Of a stretch of DNA of 64,000 nt, positions 9,927 to 22,493 are shown piece by piece. The stretch's first letter is position 1. Each line of letters opens with the position of its first letter. The notes below the pieces were generated by a model. It did no database searches, had not been told where the DNA came from, and saw only the letters and a program-made list of their open reading frames with translations. Made by a program: the position numbers and the translations under genes. Location of the stretch: positions 2,542,001 through 2,606,000 of the forward strand of contig JAHQRK010000004.1 in the NCBI GenBank assembly GCA_019828595.1, in the 5' to 3' direction. The DNA comes from Aphanomyces cochlioides. Its lineage: Eukaryota; Oomycota; Saprolegniomycetes; Saprolegniales; Verrucalvaceae.

Positions 9927-9999
9927 GCCCGTCTAGCTCAGTCGGTAGAGCGCAAGGCTCTTAACCTTGTGGTCGTGGGTTCGAGCCCCACGGTGGGCG
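9927..9999 (+). tRNA. trnK-CUU: tRNA-Lys(CTT)
   Basis: Identical copy. Its spacer (one 17-bp copy) is complete and ends at the 14-bp stub at 10923, 996 bp from this gene's start. Confidence 0.97.
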
Positions 10000-10922
10000 C
10001 TTCTTTTGCTCTTTTTGGGTCCCAGACATACATTCCTCTCACACACAATCCCCACTTTTTAAAACACTTGATCCCTCCAACTGCAGCTTCTTTGTCTGAC
10101 AATACCTCCGTCCTTCCAAGCCTTCACTCCACGACTATGTGATATGGTCGACTATGTGATGGAGTGGTCTACACAATACCGTCGAGGATGTGATGACGGT
10201 CGAAAACATGATACCGTCGAGTCTGGGATATAGTGCGTGTGAGTCCACGAAGTTCACGGTGCAATGGCATACGTCATTTTGTGCAGCGCGTGAGACGGTC
10301 GAGTCTGTGAGACGGTGGAAAAGTGTGAAAACGTATAGTCAGTCTGTGAGGCAGTGACGTATGTGACGAGGTCGGATAAATGGCGGAGTTTGTGCCACTG
10401 TAGAATATGTGATTCAGTGCTGCATGTGAAGAGATGGAATGCGTGATACGTGACTCGGTGGCGCCACGGATAAGTTGGCGTATGCGATATCGTGGCGTCT
10501 ACGATGCGGTAGAGTGTGTGGTGGAGTAGACTTTGTGAGTGGAATATATGTTGTGTATGATGGCGTGATGTCTGTGACGCAGTGGAGTATGTGATGCAGT
10601 GGACAATGTGATGCGAGGTTGATACGTTGGAGTCCTTGGTGGATATATGTGCCTTCCTAGGCAGGTTGGGAAGCTGTCGAGTTGAACAACCGTAGGACTT
10701 GGTATAGAACGTGTGTAATGCATGGCGTCGTCATCGAATGGAATGGTTGTGGTGGAAAAGTAAGTTGTGATGTGTGTCGTTTGTCTGTGAGCATGATTTG
10801 GTGCGTGGTATGAGTTGGTGAATACTTTTGTGTCGGAGGTCGGTACTGAGTGTCCCCTGCGTTTTGAGTGTGACAGTGTTCTGGAGTGTGTTGTATGTAT
10901 GGAGTGTGTATGTCGTCAGGAA

Positions 10923-10936
10923 GCCCGTCTAGCTCA
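10923..10936 (+). repeat. Left target-site duplication: 14-bp tRNA-Lys stub at copy B
   Basis: GCCCGTCTAGCTCA, tRNA nucleotides 1-14, is followed at once by element sequence. The same 14 bp begin the intact tRNA at 14458 on the other side of the element. Confidence 0.92.
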
Positions 10937-11014
10937 ATGTCAATGGGGAGTCTATTTGTAGTTAATGTAAACTACAAACTAATATTGCCCGAAGGCTCAT
11001 CCCATTTCCAACTG

Positions 11015-12229
11015 CTAGGCTGAATTGGAAATCAATTTGGCTTTTCGTTTTCTTGATTCGCTTCGACGTTGGGACTTCGATTTCTTCGGTGTTTGTAAGC
11101 TAACACGGCGAATATGTCGGATAAAACTGACTCTTGGCATCTGACCCAGGGGGTATACATTTTCATTGTCTTGGATCATACATAGACTTCGGTCTATGCA
11201 GCGCTTGTATCGCTTGGCGAGGACCCAGCAATGGGTTGTTGAATCAGTGACAGAAACAACCAAGAATTCTCCGTCAGGCTCATCCAATATCGCTCTACAG
11301 ATATCACGAATTGGATCGCCCACCGATTGCTTGAGCAGTTGACGGGAGAATATGGCGTCGTTGTAGTGGAATCCATGTGTGTATGCCAGCTTGAGAAAAT
11401 CATGCATCTTGGAAGGGGGAATGCCCGCGTCTTGAGGAACTCCATGGGCCTCTTTGAAACCCGAAATGACTTCTTCGCTGAGCTCAAAATTGGAGACATT
11501 CAAATTGGTAGCAACGATTCGGATTGCAGCCGCAAGACAAGATTTGTCACTGTTGTTGCCAATTTCTAGCCACAGAGGATCCATCGCTCGAAATTCAGCA
11601 AGCGTTGGGGCGAGACCAGTGTTCGTGAGGAAGTGGGCTCCAGCTTGTCGCCATCGTTGGTACATCGCCACGGCTTCTTGACACCCGCTGAGGTCTTTTT
11701 CGTCGAACCAGTCTTTGTCGAGTCCATCCGGGCGTTGAAACTTCCAGTTGACTTGGTATTGAATAGTTGAAATTCGATTTCGCATTGATGCCACTTCGCG
11801 GTGGTCATCGATAAACAACACTTCATCGATGTCATCATCGTCGGTTGGAATTCGCAGAGTGCGTGGGCGGTTGGTTGGGGCATCAGCCGTTGTCGCATTC
11901 GTTTGTGGCCTGGCTGGAACAGAAACATCGTCCAATAGATCCATGAGGGATGGTAGCGGAGATCCATTGTCATTGCCCAAGGGGTCAAATTCGCGGGTGC
12001 TCGAGTTCAAAATGGACATATCAGGAGTAAATTGGTGTTCTTCAGTTGTAACTGGACTTGAAGGACGAGTGTCGGATGATTGCGTCATAGGTACAGAAAT
12101 CTCAACTCCATCCACTCCCTCAAGAGTAATCCCTGGAGACATCGAGCTCCCCACACCTCGTGTAGTTATGGGTCTCGACGTCTGCGCGGGGAGTACGCTA
12201 TCGGCAGTGAAAATCGTTGAAGCTTCCAT
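11015..12229 (-). CDS. ORF3: chromodomain-like plus cysteine-peptidase-like protein (copy B)
   Basis: The first ATG in frame is at 12229, giving 404 aa. The frame is open further, to an in-frame TGA about 15 nt upstream of 12391. In the numbering that begins at 12391, residues 1-185 are Ser/Thr/Asp-rich and probably disordered. Residues ~188-246 resemble a chromodomain (EVLFIDDHREV, then YQVNWK, then DLSG and a helix with MYQRWR). From ~275 there is a papain-fold-like pattern: Cys ~284 in DKSCLAAA, His ~386 in THCWVL and Asp/Asn ~407 in IQDNEN. The C-terminus is Lys/Arg-rich (NLS-like). The Cys-His-Asp/Asn order fits OTU- or C39-like peptidases and not Ulp1. The family assignment is tentative. 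A role in processing element proteins or in chromatin targeting is inference. Confidence 0.65.
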   Translation of the reverse strand: MEASTIFTADSVLPAQTSRPITTRGVGSSMSPGITLEGVDGVEISVPMTQSSDTRPSSPVTTEEHQFTPDMSILNSSTREFDPLGNDNGSPLPSLMDLLDDVSVPARPQTNATTADAPTNRPRTLRIPTDDDDIDEVLFIDDHREVASMRNRISTIQYQVNWKFQRPDGLDKDWFDEKDLSGCQEAVAMYQRWRQAGAHFLTNTGLAPTLAEFRAMDPLWLEIGNNSDKSCLAAAIRIVATNLNVSNFELSEEVISGFKEAHGVPQDAGIPPSKMHDFLKLAYTHGFHYNDAIFSRQLLKQSVGDPIRDICRAILDEPDGEFLVVSVTDSTTHCWVLAKRYKRCIDRSLCMIQDNENVYPLGQMPRVSFIRHIRRVSLQTPKKSKSQRRSESRKRKAKLISNSA

Positions 12230-12442
12230 TGTTGTTGTCTTGGGTAAAATCAAAAGTGAGTCTTGGAGAATTGTTTTGAGATTCTCACTGAACTTATTCT
12301 CAGTTGCGACACTTGAGTCAGGCACGATTTGATTGGGCAGTGAAATGTTTTGCGCGGATCGTGAGTGATGGTCGCCAGGATTCCCAATCAAAAATTCAGC
12401 TGGGATACCAAGTCAAGAATACAGCTGGGGCTTGTAATCAAA

Positions 12443-14457
12443 TTACTGGTGTTCAACTCGAAAAGACATGGGATATTTTTCGAATAGCTCGTTGTATCCA
12501 GCTTGAGAGAAAAGGACTGAGACCGCTTCGATGATGTTTCGATAGTCAAAGTCGTCAGGCGAGAGCAAACGAATTGTTCGCCTGATGGAAGCTGTCCAAC
12601 TGACAAATATAATCTCGTTCCATAGTAAAATCGGTAGAGGCCTTTTGCCATCGAACTTGGTTGCATTTCTTTGAGTCCATAAGGAGTACGTGATGGAAGC
12701 ACAAAGGAGGGACCATAATTTGAATAATGCGTCATGCAGGTGTTTTCCTCGCGTATTGGTCTTGAAGCGACTGATATTCGTGGTGGTTGCCCAATCAAAC
12801 TTAACACCATAAGCTCTCCATGCTCGCTCTTGGAACATCCAAACTTGATGTACATGATGACATGTATGGAAGGCATGATGAAAAGTCTCAACATCCGAGC
12901 AATCTTCGTAGACACAACAAATAGCGTCAGGGTTTTGGATCTGCATATAGGAAAACCTCGAGTTGACGGGTAACATCTTCATGTGCAATCGAAACCATAC
13001 ATCGCCTTGAACAGGTGGAGGTAGATTACACACAGTACGAATGAGACGGATATACTTTGCTATGTCTTTGTCAGTTCTTGTCGTAGTCTTCATAGGATGT
13101 ATAGCTTCAGTCTGGGGGGCGTGGTAAGCTAAATGCACCACGTTTTTCTTGGGCCACGACTCGAAAGGTAAATCAGCATCCTTGATTCTGGCTGTAAACG
13201 GATGTTGACAAGTCGGGACATTAGGCAGTGGCGACCCTTGCCGAATGTCAAACGATCGAACAACTTTGTCGAAGATTCGTGTGAGTTGATTGTAAATGTC
13301 GGTTGTGCGGGGCAATGTGGCAAAGTCCATGACTCCGTCCTGGTTTAGACAAACTTGGGCAGCTGGATTGTTCGACGACATTCGGTTCACGAACATGGTC
13401 TCTGTTGGCCAAGCGCCATGTGGGGTCAGGAAATCCTTCAGGCATCTGAGACCATTTTTGGCCCCGTGGCGGCACCAGAGACGCATGTCTTCATCTTTCA
13501 CGACATTTGCTAACATCTTAGCAGAGCCGAAGTGCATTGCGTCGTAGGCTGTGAGCCATACCGGGAGGTTCAGTACCGTGTCGAGATTTGGAGGCACGCC
13601 GATTCGCTTACTCATGTCTGTGGCTGACCAATGTTTCCAAGTATCAAGCCACAGTGGATGGAGCTCGCGAAGCAAAAGCCACTTGGAGCTTGCATTTGGG
13701 TAGTATGAAAGAAAATCGAATGGGTGACTGTCTCGGAATAACTGATGTATTGTGCGGCTAAATTGTCGCTGTACAAGTTTCTTCCACACCAGGATTTCAC
13801 CAGGAGAATCGGCAGACATAAAGAGCTGTAAACGAAGAAGGCGTTGTGTTCGCAGCCTCGATGCAATGTGGGGGATTCCCAAGCCTAAAGGCTTGTCGTA
13901 CTGCCACCTTCTATGGATTGAGGGACGGTAACTCTCATCGAGCTGGGTCTTGCGGCAAAGTATGAACTTGTTTAACATTTGTTGCCACGTAACGACCATA
14001 GCAGGAGGCACAGGTACAACGGCTGTTACATGCCACAACATAGATAGCAACATCGTGGAGGCAATAAGCTTTCGGCCCTGCAATGTCCTTGCTCGTTTAC
14101 CCCATAGTTGAAAGGACGAGATGAATTTGTCGTTGAGTTTTTGAAGTTGGGAGTCAGCCGAAAGTCGATGGCCAAAGAGAATACCAAGATATTTCGTACA
14201 CTGACCAGTTGGTACGATATTGAGCAAACCATCTGCTTCGATGTCTTCTTGATCGAGATGGTCGTTGAGAACCAAGGTCATGCACTTGGAACGATTCAGA
14301 CGGGCCCCTGAAGCCGTGCAAAACTCTTCCACAATTGCCATTTGCTCCACAGCAGATTGCAGCGAGTTTGATAACAACGTCGAGTCGTCGGCAAAGAATA
14401 TACTCGTAATAACTGAGTCGTGGGGGAGAGCGATTCCAAGATGTGGGGACGCTCGGA
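12443..14457 (-). pseudogene. ORF2 remnant (RT 3' half and zinc-binding C-terminus), copy B
   Basis: The frame is open from the truncation point through FFADDSTLL, the RT thumb region and the C-terminal Cys/His cluster (CCVYEDCSD, then HHAFHTCHHV) to the TAA at 12445-12443. The endonuclease and the first RT blocks are missing, so no active enzyme can be made. The surviving reading frame has no stops, which points to a recent insertion. The Cys/His cluster resembles the zinc-binding segment found C-terminal to plant and protist LINE RTs (zf-RVT type). Confidence 0.88.
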
Positions 14458-14530
14458 GCCCGTCTAGCTCAGTCGGTAGAGCGCAAGGCTCTTAACCTTG
14501 TGGTCGTGGGTTCGAGCCCCACGGTGGGCG
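14458..14530 (+). tRNA. trnK-CUU: tRNA-Lys(CTT)
   Basis: Intact gene rebuilt at the right side of truncated copy B. Its first 14 nt are the right target-site duplication. Spacing 1013 bp. Confidence 0.97.
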
Positions 14531-15470
14531 CTTCTTTTGCTCTTTTTGGGTCCCAGACATACATTCCTCTCACACACAATCCCCACTTTTTAAAACACTT
14601 GATCCCTCCAACTGCAGCTTCTTTGTCTGACAATACCTCCGTCCTTCCAAGCCTTCACTCCACGACTATGTGATATGGTCGACTATGTGATATGGTCGAC
14701 TATGTGATGGAGTGGTCTACACAATACCGTCGAGGATGTGATGACGGTCGAAAACATGATACCGTCGAGTCTGGGATATAGTGCGTGTGAGTCCACGAAG
14801 TTCACGGTGCAATGGCATACGTCATTTTGTGCAGCGCGTGAGACGGTCGAGTCTGTGAGACGGTGGAAAAGTGTGAAAACGTATAGTCAGTCTGTGAGGC
14901 AGTGACGTATGTGACGAGGTCGGATAAATGGCGGAGTTTGTGCCACTGTAGAATATGTGATTCAGTGCTGCATGTGAAGAGATGGAATGCGTGATACGTG
15001 ACTCGGTGGCGCCACGGATAAGTTGGCGTATGCGATATCGTGGCGTCTACGATGCGGTAGAGTGTGTGGTGGAGTAGACTTTGTGAGTGGAATATATGTT
15101 GTGTATGATGGCGTGATGTCTGTGACGCAGTGGAGTATGTGATGCAGTGGACAATGTGATGCGAGGTTGATACGTTGGAGTCCTTGGTGGATATATGTGC
15201 CTTCCTAGGCAGGTTGGGAAGCTGTCGAGTTGAACAACCGTAGGACTTGGTATAGAACGTGTGTAATGCATGGCGTCGTCATCGAATGGAATGGTTGTGG
15301 TGGAAAAGTAAGTTGTGATGTGTGTCGTTTGTCTGTGAGCATGATTTGGTGCGTGGTATGAGTTGGTGAATACTTTTGTGTCGGAGGTCGGTACTGAGTG
15401 TCCCCTGCGTTTTGAGTGTGACAGTGTTCTGGAGTGTGTTGTATGTATGGAGTGTGTATGTCGTCAGGAA

Positions 15471-15543
15471 GCCCGTCTAGCTCAGTCGGTAGAGCGCAAG
15501 GCTCTTAACCTTGTGGTCGTGGGTTCGAGCCCCACGGTGGGCG
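15471..15543 (+). tRNA. trnK-CUU: tRNA-Lys(CTT)
   Basis: Identical copy. Spacing 1013 bp (two 17-bp copies). Confidence 0.97.
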
Positions 15544-16483
15544 CTTCTTTTGCTCTTTTTGGGTCCCAGACATACATTCCTCTCACACACAATCCCCACT
15601 TTTTAAAACACTTGATCCCTCCAACTGCAGCTTCTTTGTCTGACAATACCTCCGTCCTTCCAAGCCTTCACTCCACGACTATGTGATATGGTCGACTATG
15701 TGATATGGTCGACTATGTGATGGAGTGGTCTACACAATACCGTCGAGGATGTGATGACGGTCGAAAACATGATACCGTCGAGTCTGGGATATAGTGCGTG
15801 TGAGTCCACGAAGTTCACGGTGCAATGGCATACGTCATTTTGTGCAGCGCGTGAGACGGTCGAGTCTGTGAGACGGTGGAAAAGTGTGAAAACGTATAGT
15901 CAGTCTGTGAGGCAGTGACGTATGTGACGAGGTCGGATAAATGGCGGAGTTTGTGCCACTGTAGAATATGTGATTCAGTGCTGCATGTGAAGAGATGGAA
16001 TGCGTGATACGTGACTCGGTGGCGCCACGGATAAGTTGGCGTATGCGATATCGTGGCGTCTACGATGCGGTAGAGTGTGTGGTGGAGTAGACTTTGTGAG
16101 TGGAATATATGTTGTGTATGATGGCGTGATGTCTGTGACGCAGTGGAGTATGTGATGCAGTGGACAATGTGATGCGAGGTTGATACGTTGGAGTCCTTGG
16201 TGGATATATGTGCCTTCCTAGGCAGGTTGGGAAGCTGTCGAGTTGAACAACCGTAGGACTTGGTATAGAACGTGTGTAATGCATGGCGTCGTCATCGAAT
16301 GGAATGGTTGTGGTGGAAAAGTAAGTTGTGATGTGTGTCGTTTGTCTGTGAGCATGATTTGGTGCGTGGTATGAGTTGGTGAATACTTTTGTGTCGGAGG
16401 TCGGTACTGAGTGTCCCCTGCGTTTTGAGTGTGACAGTGTTCTGGAGTGTGTTGTATGTATGGAGTGTGTATGTCGTCAGGAA

Positions 16484-16556
16484 GCCCGTCTAGCTCAGTC
16501 GGTAGAGCGCAAGGCTCTTAACCTTGTGGTCGTGGGTTCGAGCCCCACGGTGGGCG
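16484..16556 (+). tRNA. trnK-CUU: tRNA-Lys(CTT)
   Basis: Identical copy. Spacing 996 bp (one 17-bp copy). Confidence 0.97.
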
Positions 16557-17479
16557 CTTCTTTTGCTCTTTTTGGGTCCCAGACATACATTCCTCTCACA
16601 CACAATCCCCACTTTTTAAAACACTTGATCCCTCCAACTGCAGCTTCTTTGTCTGACAATACCTCCGTCCTTCCAAGCCTTCACTCCACGACTATGTGAT
16701 ATGGTCGACTATGTGATGGAGTGGTCTACACAATACCGTCGAGGATGTGATGACGGTCGAAAACATGATACCGTCGAGTCTGGGATATAGTGCGTGTGAG
16801 TCCACGAAGTTCACGGTGCAATGGCATACGTCATTTTGTGCAGCGCGTGAGACGGTCGAGTCTGTGAGACGGTGGAAAAGTGTGAAAACGTATAGTCAGT
16901 CTGTGAGGCAGTGACGTATGTGACGAGGTCGGATAAATGGCGGAGTTTGTGCCACTGTAGAATATGTGATTCAGTGCTGCATGTGAAGAGATGGAATGCG
17001 TGATACGTGACTCGGTGGCGCCACGGATAAGTTGGCGTATGCGATATCGTGGCGTCTACGATGCGGTAGAGTGTGTGGTGGAGTAGACTTTGTGAGTGGA
17101 ATATATGTTGTGTATGATGGCGTGATGTCTGTGACGCAGTGGAGTATGTGATGCAGTGGACAATGTGATGCGAGGTTGATACGTTGGAGTCCTTGGTGGA
17201 TATATGTGCCTTCCTAGGCAGGTTGGGAAGCTGTCGAGTTGAACAACCGTAGGACTTGGTATAGAACGTGTGTAATGCATGGCGTCGTCATCGAATGGAA
17301 TGGTTGTGGTGGAAAAGTAAGTTGTGATGTGTGTCGTTTGTCTGTGAGCATGATTTGGTGCGTGGTATGAGTTGGTGAATACTTTTGTGTCGGAGGTCGG
17401 TACTGAGTGTCCCCTGCGTTTTGAGTGTGACAGTGTTCTGGAGTGTGTTGTATGTATGGAGTGTGTATGTCGTCAGGAA

Positions 17480-17552
17480 GCCCGTCTAGCTCAGTCGGTA
17501 GAGCGCAAGGCTCTTAACCTTGTGGTCGTGGGTTCGAGCCCCACGGTGGGCG
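17480..17552 (+). tRNA. trnK-CUU: tRNA-Lys(CTT)
   Basis: Identical copy. Spacing 1013 bp. Confidence 0.97.
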
Positions 17553-18492
17553 CTTCTTTTGCTCTTTTTGGGTCCCAGACATACATTCCTCTCACACACA
17601 ATCCCCACTTTTTAAAACACTTGATCCCTCCAACTGCAGCTTCTTTGTCTGACAATACCTCCGTCCTTCCAAGCCTTCACTCCACGACTATGTGATATGG
17701 TCGACTATGTGATATGGTCGACTATGTGATGGAGTGGTCTACACAATACCGTCGAGGATGTGATGACGGTCGAAAACATGATACCGTCGAGTCTGGGATA
17801 TAGTGCGTGTGAGTCCACGAAGTTCACGGTGCAATGGCATACGTCATTTTGTGCAGCGCGTGAGACGGTCGAGTCTGTGAGACGGTGGAAAAGTGTGAAA
17901 ACGTATAGTCAGTCTGTGAGGCAGTGACGTATGTGACGAGGTCGGATAAATGGCGGAGTTTGTGCCACTGTAGAATATGTGATTCAGTGCTGCATGTGAA
18001 GAGATGGAATGCGTGATACGTGACTCGGTGGCGCCACGGATAAGTTGGCGTATGCGATATCGTGGCGTCTACGATGCGGTAGAGTGTGTGGTGGAGTAGA
18101 CTTTGTGAGTGGAATATATGTTGTGTATGATGGCGTGATGTCTGTGACGCAGTGGAGTATGTGATGCAGTGGACAATGTGATGCGAGGTTGATACGTTGG
18201 AGTCCTTGGTGGATATATGTGCCTTCCTAGGCAGGTTGGGAAGCTGTCGAGTTGAACAACCGTAGGACTTGGTATAGAACGTGTGTAATGCATGGCGTCG
18301 TCATCGAATGGAATGGTTGTGGTGGAAAAGTAAGTTGTGATGTGTGTCGTTTGTCTGTGAGCATGATTTGGTGCGTGGTATGAGTTGGTGAATACTTTTG
18401 TGTCGGAGGTCGGTACTGAGTGTCCCCTGCGTTTTGAGTGTGACAGTGTTCTGGAGTGTGTTGTATGTATGGAGTGTGTATGTCGTCAGGAA

Positions 18493-18565
18493 GCCCGTCT
18501 AGCTCAGTCGGTAGAGCGCAAGGCTCTTAACCTTGTGGTCGTGGGTTCGAGCCCCACGGTGGGCG
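18493..18565 (+). tRNA. trnK-CUU: tRNA-Lys(CTT)
   Basis: Identical copy. Spacing 996 bp. Confidence 0.97.
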
Positions 18566-19488
18566 CTTCTTTTGCTCTTTTTGGGTCCCAGACATACATT
18601 CCTCTCACACACAATCCCCACTTTTTAAAACACTTGATCCCTCCAACTGCAGCTTCTTTGTCTGACAATACCTCCGTCCTTCCAAGCCTTCACTCCACGA
18701 CTATGTGATATGGTCGACTATGTGATGGAGTGGTCTACACAATACCGTCGAGGATGTGATGACGGTCGAAAACATGATACCGTCGAGTCTGGGATATAGT
18801 GCGTGTGAGTCCACGAAGTTCACGGTGCAATGGCATACGTCATTTTGTGCAGCGCGTGAGACGGTCGAGTCTGTGAGACGGTGGAAAAGTGTGAAAACGT
18901 ATAGTCAGTCTGTGAGGCAGTGACGTATGTGACGAGGTCGGATAAATGGCGGAGTTTGTGCCACTGTAGAATATGTGATTCAGTGCTGCATGTGAAGAGA
19001 TGGAATGCGTGATACGTGACTCGGTGGCGCCACGGATAAGTTGGCGTATGCGATATCGTGGCGTCTACGATGCGGTAGAGTGTGTGGTGGAGTAGACTTT
19101 GTGAGTGGAATATATGTTGTGTATGATGGCGTGATGTCTGTGACGCAGTGGAGTATGTGATGCAGTGGACAATGTGATGCGAGGTTGATACGTTGGAGTC
19201 CTTGGTGGATATATGTGCCTTCCTAGGCAGGTTGGGAAGCTGTCGAGTTGAACAACCGTAGGACTTGGTATAGAACGTGTGTAATGCATGGCGTCGTCAT
19301 CGAATGGAATGGTTGTGGTGGAAAAGTAAGTTGTGATGTGTGTCGTTTGTCTGTGAGCATGATTTGGTGCGTGGTATGAGTTGGTGAATACTTTTGTGTC
19401 GGAGGTCGGTACTGAGTGTCCCCTGCGTTTTGAGTGTGACAGTGTTCTGGAGTGTGTTGTATGTATGGAGTGTGTATGTCGTCAGGAA

Positions 19489-19561
19489 GCCCGTCTAGCT
19501 CAGTCGGTAGAGCGCAAGGCTCTTAACCTTGTGGTCGTGGGTTCGAGCCCCACGGTGGGCG
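19489..19561 (+). tRNA. trnK-CUU: tRNA-Lys(CTT)
   Basis: Identical copy. Spacing 1013 bp. Confidence 0.97.
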
Positions 19562-20501
19562 CTTCTTTTGCTCTTTTTGGGTCCCAGACATACATTCCTC
19601 TCACACACAATCCCCACTTTTTAAAACACTTGATCCCTCCAACTGCAGCTTCTTTGTCTGACAATACCTCCGTCCTTCCAAGCCTTCACTCCACGACTAT
19701 GTGATATGGTCGACTATGTGATATGGTCGACTATGTGATGGAGTGGTCTACACAATACCGTCGAGGATGTGATGACGGTCGAAAACATGATACCGTCGAG
19801 TCTGGGATATAGTGCGTGTGAGTCCACGAAGTTCACGGTGCAATGGCATACGTCATTTTGTGCAGCGCGTGAGACGGTCGAGTCTGTGAGACGGTGGAAA
19901 AGTGTGAAAACGTATAGTCAGTCTGTGAGGCAGTGACGTATGTGACGAGGTCGGATAAATGGCGGAGTTTGTGCCACTGTAGAATATGTGATTCAGTGCT
20001 GCATGTGAAGAGATGGAATGCGTGATACGTGACTCGGTGGCGCCACGGATAAGTTGGCGTATGCGATATCGTGGCGTCTACGATGCGGTAGAGTGTGTGG
20101 TGGAGTAGACTTTGTGAGTGGAATATATGTTGTGTATGATGGCGTGATGTCTGTGACGCAGTGGAGTATGTGATGCAGTGGACAATGTGATGCGAGGTTG
20201 ATACGTTGGAGTCCTTGGTGGATATATGTGCCTTCCTAGGCAGGTTGGGAAGCTGTCGAGTTGAACAACCGTAGGACTTGGTATAGAACGTGTGTAATGC
20301 ATGGCGTCGTCATCGAATGGAATGGTTGTGGTGGAAAAGTAAGTTGTGATGTGTGTCGTTTGTCTGTGAGCATGATTTGGTGCGTGGTATGAGTTGGTGA
20401 ATACTTTTGTGTCGGAGGTCGGTACTGAGTGTCCCCTGCGTTTTGAGTGTGACAGTGTTCTGGAGTGTGTTGTATGTATGGAGTGTGTATGTCGTCAGGA
20501 A

Positions 20502-20574
20502 GCCCGTCTAGCTCAGTCGGTAGAGCGCAAGGCTCTTAACCTTGTGGTCGTGGGTTCGAGCCCCACGGTGGGCG
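20502..20574 (+). tRNA. trnK-CUU: tRNA-Lys(CTT)
   Basis: Identical copy. Spacing 1013 bp. Confidence 0.97.
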
Positions 20575-21514
20575 CTTCTTTTGCTCTTTTTGGGTCCCAG
20601 ACATACATTCCTCTCACACACAATCCCCACTTTTTAAAACACTTGATCCCTCCAACTGCAGCTTCTTTGTCTGACAATACCTCCGTCCTTCCAAGCCTTC
20701 ACTCCACGACTATGTGATATGGTCGACTATGTGATATGGTCGACTATGTGATGGAGTGGTCTACACAATACCGTCGAGGATGTGATGACGGTCGAAAACA
20801 TGATACCGTCGAGTCTGGGATATAGTGCGTGTGAGTCCACGAAGTTCACGGTGCAATGGCATACGTCATTTTGTGCAGCGCGTGAGACGGTCGAGTCTGT
20901 GAGACGGTGGAAAAGTGTGAAAACGTATAGTCAGTCTGTGAGGCAGTGACGTATGTGACGAGGTCGGATAAATGGCGGAGTTTGTGCCACTGTAGAATAT
21001 GTGATTCAGTGCTGCATGTGAAGAGATGGAATGCGTGATACGTGACTCGGTGGCGCCACGGATAAGTTGGCGTATGCGATATCGTGGCGTCTACGATGCG
21101 GTAGAGTGTGTGGTGGAGTAGACTTTGTGAGTGGAATATATGTTGTGTATGATGGCGTGATGTCTGTGACGCAGTGGAGTATGTGATGCAGTGGACAATG
21201 TGATGCGAGGTTGATACGTTGGAGTCCTTGGTGGATATATGTGCCTTCCTAGGCAGGTTGGGAAGCTGTCGAGTTGAACAACCGTAGGACTTGGTATAGA
21301 ACGTGTGTAATGCATGGCGTCGTCATCGAATGGAATGGTTGTGGTGGAAAAGTAAGTTGTGATGTGTGTCGTTTGTCTGTGAGCATGATTTGGTGCGTGG
21401 TATGAGTTGGTGAATACTTTTGTGTCGGAGGTCGGTACTGAGTGTCCCCTGCGTTTTGAGTGTGACAGTGTTCTGGAGTGTGTTGTATGTATGGAGTGTG
21501 TATGTCGTCAGGAA

Positions 21515-21587
21515 GCCCGTCTAGCTCAGTCGGTAGAGCGCAAGGCTCTTAACCTTGTGGTCGTGGGTTCGAGCCCCACGGTGGGCG
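21515..21587 (+). tRNA. trnK-CUU: tRNA-Lys(CTT)
   Basis: Identical copy. Spacing 979 bp, because the spacer lacks gtatgtgatgcagtgga (17 bp) near 22173. Confidence 0.97.
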
Positions 21588-22493
21588 CTTCTTTTGCTCT
21601 TTTTGGGTCCCAGACATACATTCCTCTCACACACAATCCCCACTTTTTAAAACACTTGATCCCTCCAACTGCAGCTTCTTTGTCTGACAATACCTCCGTC
21701 CTTCCAAGCCTTCACTCCACGACTATGTGATATGGTCGACTATGTGATGGAGTGGTCTACACAATACCGTCGAGGATGTGATGACGGTCGAAAACATGAT
21801 ACCGTCGAGTCTGGGATATAGTGCGTGTGAGTCCACGAAGTTCACGGTGCAATGGCATACGTCATTTTGTGCAGCGCGTGAGACGGTCGAGTCTGTGAGA
21901 CGGTGGAAAAGTGTGAAAACGTATAGTCAGTCTGTGAGGCAGTGACGTATGTGACGAGGTCGGATAAATGGCGGAGTTTGTGCCACTGTAGAATATGTGA
22001 TTCAGTGCTGCATGTGAAGAGATGGAATGCGTGATACGTGACTCGGTGGCGCCACGGATAAGTTGGCGTATGCGATATCGTGGCGTCTACGATGCGGTAG
22101 AGTGTGTGGTGGAGTAGACTTTGTGAGTGGAATATATGTTGTGTATGATGGCGTGATGTCTGTGACGCAGTGGACAATGTGATGCGAGGTTGATACGTTG
22201 GAGTCCTTGGTGGATATATGTGCCTTCCTAGGCAGGTTGGGAAGCTGTCGAGTTGAACAACCGTAGGACTTGGTATAGAACGTGTGTAATGCATGGCGTC
22301 GTCATCGAATGGAATGGTTGTGGTGGAAAAGTAAGTTGTGATGTGTGTCGTTTGTCTGTGAGCATGATTTGGTGCGTGGTATGAGTTGGTGAATACTTTT
22401 GTGTCGGAGGTCGGTACTGAGTGTCCCCTGCGTTTTGAGTGTGACAGTGTTCTGGAGTGTGTTGTATGTATGGAGTGTGTATGTCGTCAGGAA

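Larger units (their letters stand above)
5908..10936 (+). repeat. tRNA-Lys tandem array, block 1
   Basis: Five ~1-kb units in direct orientation, each with one tRNA-Lys(CTT) gene and ~920-940 bp of spacer, ending in a 14-bp tRNA stub where copy B inserted. tRNA-to-tRNA distances are 996, 997, 1013, 1013 and 996 bp. Spacers are nearly identical; differences are the copy number of a 17-bp repeat and single-base changes. Confidence 0.97.
10937..14457 (-). mobile_element. Non-LTR retrotransposon, family 1, copy B (5'-truncated)
   Basis: This 3.5-kb copy keeps the 3' UTR, ORF3 and the ORF2 part from just before the FADD motif to the C-terminus; ORF1 and the endonuclease are missing. It is collinear with copy C 51008-54528 apart from the single-G indel and a few substitutions. 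At the 5' break the element reads gctcggagc where the tRNA begins gccc, so GC at 14458-14459 could belong to either. Such micro-homology is typical of 5'-truncated LINE insertions. There is no poly(A) or A-rich tail at the 3' end. Confidence 0.93.

Noticed and set aside
5908..10936. CRISPR-like array
   Set aside because: The repeat unit is ~1 kb with a tRNA gene, the 17-bp copies are directly adjacent with no unique spacers, and the DNA is eukaryotic.
11015..12391. Ulp1/C48-type peptidase for ORF3
   Set aside because: The candidate residues occur as Cys, then His, then Asp/Asn; Ulp1 peptidases have His, Asp, then Cys. OTU- or C39-like order fits better.
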